Assembly (NCBI GenBank): GCA_958436045.1
Contig: CAUBIP010000086.1
Coordinates: forward strand, 1 to 6,308
Reading direction: 5' to 3'
DNA: 6,308 nt
Source of the DNA: an uncultured Oscillospiraceae bacterium
GTDB taxonomy: Bacteria > Bacillota > Clostridia > Oscillospirales > Oscillospiraceae
Positions 1-4,734 of this stretch are shown here, one piece after another; position 1 is the stretch's first letter, and every line of letters begins with the position of its first letter. The notes under the pieces are model-generated. The model was not told the DNA's origin. It did no database searches and saw only the letters and a list, made by a program, of their open reading frames with translations. The translations under genes were made by a program, and so were the position numbers.

Positions 1-875
1 CAGATCTCAAGCAGCAGCGCGATGGCAAACTGCGCGACCGCCGCCGTCCCATAGCCGGAGACAAATTTTGAAAGCGCCGCCACAGAGACGACCGTCAGCG
101 CATACTGGACCGACGCTGGAATGCCGATTCTCACAATATCGGCAAGGTACCGCCGCGCCTGGCGCAGATATCGTGGACTGAGCCGCAGGACCGTGCGCCG
201 CTTACCAAAAATCAGCCAGACGAGGAAGAACAACGCTGCCAGCGTGTTGGACGCTGCCGTAGCAAGCCCAGCCCCTGCCGCGCCGAGCCCGGCAAAGCGG
301 GGCAGGATCAGCAGCGGGTCCAGCACCACATTGACGCAGCCACCCAAGCAGACGCCGAACGCCGCGACCAAAGACCGCCCCTCCGCCCGGACCAGATTGG
401 CGAGCAGAATATTCAGGACCGTCCCCACGCCGCCCGCCGCGATGACCCACTTGGCATAAGCCAGCGCCGGGGCGCAGGTTGCCGCCGTCGCGCCGCACAA
501 TTGCAAAATTGGCGACGCGGCACACCAAAAGAAGCCGGAGAACAGCACGGCGCTGCCCAGACCAAACCAGAAGGCGATCGCCGAGACGGCGCTGGCCGCC
601 TCCGGCGCACGCTTGCCCAGCTGCCGGGCCACCTGGCTGGCGCCGCCGATGGCAAAGAGATTGGAAATTGCCGTCAGCATCAAAAATGCCGGCATGGAGA
701 CCGTCACCGCCGCTGTCTGGTCCGGCGCGTTGAGCAGGCCAACAAAATAGGTATCGGCCAGATTATAGATCAGCACGACCATCTGGCTGAAAATCGCCGG
801 GACGATCTGCCTCAGCACCGCCTGCCGGATCGGCAGGCCGTCAAATCGGTCGCGCCGGGCCTGCGCCTCATCCAT
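1..875 (-). CDS. MATE-family multidrug/cation efflux transporter, C-terminus cut by the window edge
   Basis: This gene encodes an inner-membrane antiporter of the MATE family, which exports drugs or metabolites in exchange for Na+ or H+. Translating from the ATG at 875 gives 291 open residues that run off the left edge; complete family members have about 450. Family signatures are visible: YNLADTYFVGLL (residues 37-48, TM1), LVRAEG (161-166), NVVLDPLLI (182-190) and GAGLATAASN (201-210). GIPASVQYAL (251-260) opens the second six-helix half. About seven hydrophobic segments can be seen. The start is supported by AGGAGGGA at 882-889, six bases upstream of the ATG. The gene lies 38 bases after the LysR stop on the same strand with no terminator between them, so the two are probably co-transcribed. 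The substrate cannot be read from the sequence. The family call is firm; specificity is unknown. Confidence 0.9.
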   Translation of the reverse strand, partial: MDEAQARRDRFDGLPIRQAVLRQIVPAIFSQMVVLIYNLADTYFVGLLNAPDQTAAVTVSMPAFLMLTAISNLFAIGGASQVARQLGKRAPEAASAVSAIAFWFGLGSAVLFSGFFWCAASPILQLCGATAATCAPALAYAKWVIAAGGVGTVLNILLANLVRAEGRSLVAAFGVCLGGCVNVVLDPLLILPRFAGLGAAGAGLATAASNTLAALFFLVWLIFGKRRTVLRLSPRYLRQARRYLADIVRIGIPASVQYALTVVSVAALSKFVSGYGTAAVAQFAIALLLEI

Positions 876-897
876 GTGGGCTCCCTCCTCTTTTTGC

Positions 898-914
898 ACG
901 CCGCCCAGCGGCGT
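898..914 (-). other. Short hairpin between lysR and the MATE gene
   Basis: ACGCCG (898-903) and CGGCGT (909-914) form a perfect 6-bp stem around a 5-base loop, overlapping the LysR stop codon. On the transcribed (minus) strand it is followed by an A-rich stretch and the MATE ribosome binding site, not by a U-run. It is therefore not a terminator. It may be an intercistronic stability or processing element, or chance in GC-rich DNA. Confidence 0.35.
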
Positions 915-1780
915 TACGCATTGCGATAATCCAGATACTCCAAAAACCGCTTGACCGCCATCGAGGCGGTTTTTTTATCCCGCAGCGCCAGGACGATCTG
1001 CCGGTATGCCGGAACATCCAGCTCCTTGGCGACGATCTGGTACGGCGTATGCTTAAGGATCAGCTCCGGCAGCATGCTGATGCCAAGTCCCCCCTCCACC
1101 AGCGCCATGACGGCGTAATCGTCCCAGGTCGTGAAATGGACCCGGGGCGTCAGCCCATTGCGCTCAAAGACCTCGGAGATCTCCGCCTTTGCGCCCTTTT
1201 CCAGCAGCATAAACGGCTCCTGGCACAGCGCGGCGATGGGGACCTTCTCCAGCTTGGCCAGCGGGTGATCCACCGGCAGCGTCGCCAGCAGCCGGTCCTG
1301 CTCCAGGGGGATAATCTCAAAGGTCGGGCAGGTCGGCAGGCGCACAAAGCCGCAATCGACCCGGCCCTCCTTGATCCACTCCTCGATCTCCGTATAATCG
1401 CCCAGCAGCAGCTCATAGTCGATGCCGGGATAGTCCTTCTGAAAGGCCCGGATGATATTCGGCAGCCAGTGGGTGGCGATGCTGGAGATCGTCCCGATGC
1501 GGATGATGCCGGATTGAACACCGTGAAGGCTGTCCACCTGGGTCTGCAGCTCCTCGTAGCTCTGGCACAGGTTCTTGACCAAGGGCAGCAGCTGGGAGCC
1601 GTCACTGGTCAGCTTGACGCCGGACCGGTTGCGCTCCAACAGGGTCAGGTTCCACTCCCGTTCCAGGTCGCTGATCATCCGGCTGACGCCAGACTGGGAG
1701 TAATTCAGCCGCTCCGCCGCCCGCGTAAAGCTGCCGTACTCCACGGTTTTGAGAAATGCCAGATATTTTAACGGCTGCAT
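914..1780 (-). CDS. LysR-family transcriptional regulator
   Basis: A cytoplasmic DNA-binding regulator of 288 residues, the usual LysR length. The N-terminal winged helix-turn-helix spans about residues 1-60, with FLKTVEYGSFTRAAERLNYS followed by QSGVSRMISDLE as the recognition region. The effector-binding domain starts near SGIIRIGTISSIATHWLP and runs to the end. I chose the ATG at 1780 because a G-rich SD-like stretch precedes it and the HTH then begins at the family's normal position. An in-frame ATG at 1831 would add 17 polar residues, has no Shine-Dalgarno sequence and lies in the AT-rich promoter region. The gene heads a likely two-gene operon with the MATE transporter and is divergent from putP. 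LysR proteins commonly control a divergent neighbour and themselves, so putP and the MATE gene are the obvious targets (inference). The co-inducer is unknown. Confidence 0.93.
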   Translation of the reverse strand: MQPLKYLAFLKTVEYGSFTRAAERLNYSQSGVSRMISDLEREWNLTLLERNRSGVKLTSDGSQLLPLVKNLCQSYEELQTQVDSLHGVQSGIIRIGTISSIATHWLPNIIRAFQKDYPGIDYELLLGDYTEIEEWIKEGRVDCGFVRLPTCPTFEIIPLEQDRLLATLPVDHPLAKLEKVPIAALCQEPFMLLEKGAKAEISEVFERNGLTPRVHFTTWDDYAVMALVEGGLGISMLPELILKHTPYQIVAKELDVPAYRQIVLALRDKKTASMAVKRFLEYLDYRNA

Positions 1781-1782
1781 CG

Positions 1783-1793
1783 TGCCACCCCCC
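1783..1793 (-). promoter_or_regulatory. G-rich ribosome binding site that decides the lysR start
   Basis: On the minus strand a GGGGGGTGG stretch ends a few bases before the ATG at 1780. It is an imperfect Shine-Dalgarno sequence. The alternative upstream ATG at 1831 is preceded only by A/T-rich sequence, so this site favours the shorter protein. Confidence 0.5.
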
Positions 1794-1833
1794 GCTTCCC
1801 CATCGTTTTCATTACGTTTTGTGCTGTTCATTA

Positions 1834-1853
1834 TGATAAATATTCGTTTTTCA
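1834..1853. promoter_or_regulatory. Candidate LysR operator (imperfect inverted repeat)
   Basis: TGATAAA (1834-1840) and TTTTTCA (1847-1853) are inverted repeats with one mismatch, separated by TATTCG. The right arm coincides with the proposed putP -35 box. A related TATGATA occurs at 1832-1838 and again at 1866-1872, 34 bases apart and next to the -10. AT-rich interrupted dyads between a LysR gene and its divergent target are typical of this family. The assignment to this regulator rests on position only. Confidence 0.35.
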
Positions 1854-1876
1854 AATGCTTCACTCTATGATACAAT
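1848..1876 (+). promoter_or_regulatory. Candidate putP promoter
   Basis: TTTTCA (1848-1853) and TACAAT (1871-1876) are separated by 17 bases and resemble sigma-A -35 and -10 boxes (4/6 and 5/6 matches). They lie in the only AT-rich stretch between the divergent genes. Transcription would start near 1883, giving a leader of about 140 bases. I saw no equally good promoter on the minus strand for lysR, although TTGAAA and TATCAT-like sequences occur in the same island. Confidence 0.5.
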
Positions 1877-1895
1877 ACTTTCCAATAGAACGCAA

Positions 1896-2010
1896 GGGGC
1901 TGGGCCGCGCTTTTTCGCCGGGGCTCGCTGCCATGCGTGGGCCGCGCAATTGGCTCCTGCGCGGCGAATTTGGAAGGGCAAACGCCGTGTATCCGGCGCA
2001 GCCCTCGGAT
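1896..2010 (+). promoter_or_regulatory. Structured GC-rich 5' leader of putP
   Basis: About 115 bases with no convincing ORF, and strikingly GC-rich next to the AT-rich promoter. TGGGCCGCGC occurs twice (1901-1910 and 1938-1947). The second copy pairs with TGCGCGGC to form an 8-bp stem (1941-1948 with 1958-1965, 9-base loop). The first copy can pair with the same downstream arm (1904-1910 with 1959-1965), so the two hairpins are mutually exclusive. A further small stem is CGCCG/CGGCG (1983-1987 with 1994-1998). CCGGGGCT (1918-1925) can pair, with one bulged base, to 2000-2008 just before the Shine-Dalgarno AGGAG at 2011-2015. No known riboswitch consensus was recognised. Confidence 0.4.
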
Positions 2011-2024
2011 AGGAGAAAGAAATT

Positions 2025-3563
2025 ATGTCAAGCACAACCATCTGTATTATGATTACGATCTTCGTCTACTTGGTCGGGATGCTGCTCATCGGCTTCCACT
2101 ATGCCAAGAAGAACGAATCCTCCTCCGATTTCTATCTCGGCGGCCGGAAGCTGGGCCCGCTGGTGACGGCCATGAGCGCCGAGGCCTCGGATATGTCCAG
2201 CTATCTGCTGATGGGCCTGCCTGGCCTGGCCTATCTCTCCGGCCTGGCCGACGTCGGCTGGACGGCCATCGGCCTTGCCGTCGGTACGTATCTCAACTGG
2301 CTCTTCACGGCAAAGCGGCTGCGCCGCTATACCCACATCACCGGCTCCTTCACCCTGCCCCAGTTCTTCTCCCGCCGCTACCGGGATGAAAAGAGCATCC
2401 TCTCGGCCATCGCCGCGATTATCATTATCATCTTCTTCATTCCTTACACGGCCTCCGGCTTTGCCGCCTGCGGCAAGCTGTTCCACGCCCTATTCGGCGC
2501 AAATTATATGACGACGATGATCATCTCCGCGATCGTTATCGTCGCCTACACCGCAGCAGGCGGCTTCCTAGCCGCTTCGATGACGGACTTCATCCAGAGC
2601 ATCATCATGACGGTCGCGCTGCTGTTCGTGCTGATTTTTGCGACGGTCTCCGCCGGTGGCGTGGACGCCGTCATGGAAAACGCCAAGGCGCTGCCCGGCT
2701 ACCTCAGCCTGACCTCCACCTATGTGGCAGACTCCGGCAGCAGCCAGTCCTATAACCTGCTGCATATTATTACGACCGTCTCCTGGGGCCTGGGCTACTT
2801 TGGCATGCCCCACATCCTGCTGCGGTTTATGGCCATCAATGACGAGAAGAATTTGAAGCTCTCCCGCCGCGTCGCCTCCATCTGGGTCACCATCGCCATG
2901 GGCATCGCCGTCTGCATCGGCATCGTCGGCAAGGAGCTCAGCAACACCGGTGCGATCGCACAGCTCTCCGGCAACAACACGGAGACCATCATCGTCAAAG
3001 TCGCCGATCTTCTCTCCAAGCACGGCATCCTGCCCGCGCTGATGGCCGGTCTCGTTCTCTCCGGCATTCTGGCCAGCACCATGTCCACGGCGGACTCCCA
3101 GCTGCTTGCCGCGTCCTCCAGCGTATCAGAAAACCTGCTGCGGGAGACGCTGCATCTGAACATCTCAGAGAAAAAGAGCATGCTGGCCGCCCGGATCACC
3201 GTGGTCATCATCGCCATTCTGGGCGTCATTATCGCCCGGAATCCGGACAGCTCCGTGTTCGGCATCGTCTCCTTTGCTTGGGCCGGCTTCGGCGCTGGCT
3301 TTGGTCCGCTGGTCATCTGCTCCCTGTTCTGGAAGCGCACGACGCTCCCCGGCGCGATCGCTGGCATGGTCGCAGGCGGCGCAATGGTCTTTATCTGGAA
3401 ATACCTGGTCAAGCCCCTGGACGGTGTGTTCGGTGTCTACGAGCTTCTGCCCGCGTTCCTGGTCGGCTTGCTGGTCATCGTCATCGTCAGCCTCTGCACC
3501 AAGGCCCCGGCGCGGGACGTGATGGACGAGTTCGAAAGAGCCCGTTCCAACGAGATCCTCTAA
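2025..3563 (+). CDS. putP: Sodium/proline-type symporter (SSS family)
   Basis: A 512-residue inner-membrane sodium:solute symporter with about 13 transmembrane helices; E. coli PutP has about 500 residues. It imports L-proline, or a related solute, driven by Na+. The most diagnostic segments are FYLGGRKLGPLVTAMSAEAS (36-55) continuing into SDMSSYLLMGLPG, GLGYFGMPHILLRFMAI (255-271), STMSTADSQLL (351-361) and FAWAGFGAGFGPL (417-429). Asp56 and Ser58 align with the sodium-site Asp55 and Ser57 of E. coli PutP, and Ser354 and Thr355 with its Ser340 and Thr341, so the ion site looks intact. The ATG at 2025 has AGGAG at 2011-2015, nine bases upstream. The gene appears monocistronic, with its own promoter, a structured leader and a strong terminator. 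The divergent LysR gene suggests induction by a small molecule (inference). Proline specificity is by family resemblance; other SSS substrates are possible. Confidence 0.93.
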   Translation: MSSTTICIMITIFVYLVGMLLIGFHYAKKNESSSDFYLGGRKLGPLVTAMSAEASDMSSYLLMGLPGLAYLSGLADVGWTAIGLAVGTYLNWLFTAKRLRRYTHITGSFTLPQFFSRRYRDEKSILSAIAAIIIIIFFIPYTASGFAACGKLFHALFGANYMTTMIISAIVIVAYTAAGGFLAASMTDFIQSIIMTVALLFVLIFATVSAGGVDAVMENAKALPGYLSLTSTYVADSGSSQSYNLLHIITTVSWGLGYFGMPHILLRFMAINDEKNLKLSRRVASIWVTIAMGIAVCIGIVGKELSNTGAIAQLSGNNTETIIVKVADLLSKHGILPALMAGLVLSGILASTMSTADSQLLAASSSVSENLLRETLHLNISEKKSMLAARITVVIIAILGVIIARNPDSSVFGIVSFAWAGFGAGFGPLVICSLFWKRTTLPGAIAGMVAGGAMVFIWKYLVKPLDGVFGVYELLPAFLVGLLVIVIVSLCTKAPARDVMDEFERARSNEIL

Positions 3564-3603
3564 GCACCGCACCAGCCTATCCCACCCATATCACACCCCC
3601 CTT

Positions 3604-3636
3604 CCCCGCTGCGCCACCCGGCGCAGTGGGGATTTT
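3604..3636 (+). terminator. Intrinsic terminator of putP
   Basis: A 12-bp stem (3604-3615 with 3620-3631) contains one G-U pair and a 4-base ACCC loop. It is followed by ATTTT. It lies about 40 bases after the putP stop and just before the next promoter. Confidence 0.85.
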
Positions 3637-3649
3637 CCTGCACTTTGGA

Positions 3650-3678
3650 TTGACGATCCGCCCCATTTTTCTTACACT
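3650..3678 (+). promoter_or_regulatory. Candidate promoter of the pnuC-like pseudogene
   Basis: TTGACG (3650-3655) and TACACT (3673-3678) are spaced by 17 bases and match the sigma-A consensus 5/6 and 4/6. The site begins 14 bases after the putP terminator, as expected for an independent transcription unit. Confidence 0.5.
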
Positions 3679-3795
3679 TCTACCAAGCTGGCACACCGGC
3701 CTCGGAGGCGCCAATGTCATTTCAAAACCGCCGCATTCCGATTCTAGACCCGGAGCAGCTTCTTTCTTACAACGAAGCTTTCGATTTCTTGTATC
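3679..3795 (+). other. Leader of the pnuC-like pseudogene
   Basis: About 117 bases between the candidate promoter and the ribosome binding site. AGCTTC (3757-3762) and GAAGCT (3774-3779) form a 6-bp stem with an 11-base loop; the upstream half (3681-3712) is rich in short GC self-complementary runs. I looked for TPP-type riboswitch elements, because PnuC relatives can be thiamine-regulated, and did not recognise them. One open frame crosses the region from an ATG at 3714, but it has no ribosome binding site and merges out of frame into the pseudogene, so I do not call it a gene. Confidence 0.3.
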
Positions 3796-3804
3796 AAAGG
3801 AGGG
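3796..3804 (+). promoter_or_regulatory. Strong ribosome binding site for a TTG start
   Basis: AAAGGAGGG is nearly the full complement of the 16S rRNA 3' end. It ends nine bases before the TTG at 3814. It fixes the original start of the decayed transporter gene, for which no ATG is available in the right frame. Confidence 0.7.
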
Positions 3805-3813
3805 ATCCTACAA

Positions 3814-4505
3814 TTGAATCATCGGAATCGCCCTTTGCACCTGCTGTGGATTTTGACCCGGCGGGAGCGCATCGCGTGGGGCGCGTCACTTTTCCTGATG
3901 ACCGGCGCAAATCTTGCAGCAGGCCGCCCAGATCTACTCACGCTGGCAGCCGCCTGGGTCGGTATCACCGCCCTGCACTTTGCCGCGAAGGTGCAGGGTT
4001 GGCGCAGCTGCTGACGATCGTGTTCAGCCCTCTTTATGGCGGAATCTCTCAGCGGTTTCACGATTGGGGCGAGATGATCCTCTATCTTGGTATATCGCTG
4101 CCCATGGCGGTGTGGTCCGCCGTGACCTGGCCGGCACGCTGAAGCAGACATAGCCGCCATCCGGCATCTGCGTAGCTTGCAGATGCTGGGGTATCTGGCG
4201 CCAGCCTGCCAGTAACAGGCGCATTCTATTTCGTCCTGCGAGCGCTGGATACACCAAATCACCTGTTCCGCACCGTCTCCGTCACCACTAGCTTTCTGGC
4301 CGCGGCATTCACGATGCTGTGCTCTTCCTGCTACGCCCTGGGGTACGCCGCCAATGATCTTGTGCGCATCGTCCTATAGAGCCTGGCAGCCCTGCAGGAC
4401 CCGCGCTATCTCCCCATGGTCCTGTATTTTGCGTTCTTCTTTCTGAACGATCTCTACGGTTTTTTCTGCTGAAAAAAGCACGAGCGCCTGCAGCCAGCTG
4501 CATGA
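3814..4505 (+). pseudogene. pnuC: Decayed PnuC-like nicotinamide mononucleotide (vitamin precursor) transporter
   Basis: Fragments in shifting frames join into one PnuC-like membrane protein. Segment 1 runs from the TTG at 3814 (ILTRRERIAWGASLFL, then LTLAAAWVGITALHFAAK). Near 3990 one base is missing and the frame moves to AGLAQLLTIVFSPLYGGISQ, then FHDWGEMILYLGISLPMA, up to about 4139. A +1 shift near 4140 leads to EADIAAIRHLRSLQMLGYLA. A -1 shift at about 4200-4212 leads to GAFYFVLRALDTPNHLF, SFLAAAFTML, YALGYAANDLVRIVL and FLNDLYGFF. TAG at 4377 and TGA at 4470 interrupt this last segment, both where I expect tryptophan (TGG). Repaired, the gene has 231 codons ending at the TGA at 4503, giving about 230 residues, normal for this group. 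Intact PnuC proteins import NMN or nicotinamide riboside without energy coupling; thiamine- or riboflavin-type relatives cannot be excluded. Promoter and ribosome binding site survive, suggesting recent decay or sequencing errors. Confidence 0.78.
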
Positions 4506-4540
4506 TAGGAACAACGCACCCGCCCAACCGATAAGCAACA

Positions 4541-4578
4541 AAAAAATCGTGCTGGTTTGATCCCCGGCACGATTTTTT
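4541..4578. terminator. Bidirectional intrinsic terminator after the pnuC-like pseudogene
   Basis: A 15-bp stem (4541-4555 with 4564-4578) contains one G-U pair and an 8-base loop. Its outer pairs are an A-run on the left and a T-run on the right, so it ends in T's on both strands. It starts 35 bases after the last pseudogene codon and can serve both convergent units. Confidence 0.85.
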
Positions 4579-4623
4579 GCGTTTCCTCCCTCCGGACGCT
4601 GGGAGCACACCCTCAATCACCAG

Positions 4624-4653
4624 AAAAAACCGGGCTGACACGTCAGCCCGGTT
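4624..4653 (-). terminator. Intrinsic terminator of the SLH surface-protein gene
   Basis: An 11-bp stem (4628-4638 with 4643-4653) has a 4-base loop. Read on the minus strand it is followed by six T's (the A-run 4624-4629), whereas on the plus strand it is followed only by CGTTTC. Its orientation and place about 80 bases past the stop at 4735 fit the minus-strand SLH gene. Confidence 0.8.
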
Positions 4654-4688
4654 CGTTTCTGCCTCAGCACCTGCGGATGCAGGCTTTG

Positions 4689-4725
4689 AAGCGGCCCGGC
4701 GAGAACGCCGGGCGCTTTTCCGTTT
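4689..4725 (+). terminator. Hairpin with T-runs, plus-strand intrinsic terminator
   Basis: CCCGGCG (4695-4701) and CGCCGGG (4706-4712) form a 7-bp stem with an AGAA loop. AAGCG (4689-4693) and CGCTT (4713-4717) extend it past one bulged G. TTTT and then CCGTTTTT follow on the plus strand. It lies directly beyond the end of the convergent SLH gene and would stop plus-strand read-through into it; on the minus strand it could add stability to the SLH mRNA end. Confidence 0.65.
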
Positions 4726-4734
4726 TTGATTGAC

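Noticed and set aside
1049..1771. Long plus-strand open frame of 240 codons opposite lysR
   Set aside because: It is the antisense shadow of a GC-rich LysR gene: the product is rich in Q, L, D and R with no recognisable domain, and the minus strand encodes an unmistakable regulator.
914..1831. Longer LysR protein starting at ATG 1831
   Set aside because: The extra 17 residues are polar and unlike the family start, there is no Shine-Dalgarno sequence, and the start would sit inside the divergent promoter region.
2028..3572. Several minus-strand open frames opposite putP
   Set aside because: They are shadows created by G/C-rich third positions in putP; they overlap one another, lack ribosome binding sites and show no domains.
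3679..3795. A TPP or NAD-type riboswitch ahead of the PnuC-like gene
   Set aside because: The leader length fits, but I did not find the conserved core segments of these classes. Only small hairpins are visible.
3714..4142. Open frame of 142 codons starting at ATG 3714
   Set aside because: It has no ribosome binding site, its first part resembles nothing, and only its C-terminal third is coding-like. That third is the second segment of the decayed PnuC-like gene, reached in the original gene from the TTG at 3814.
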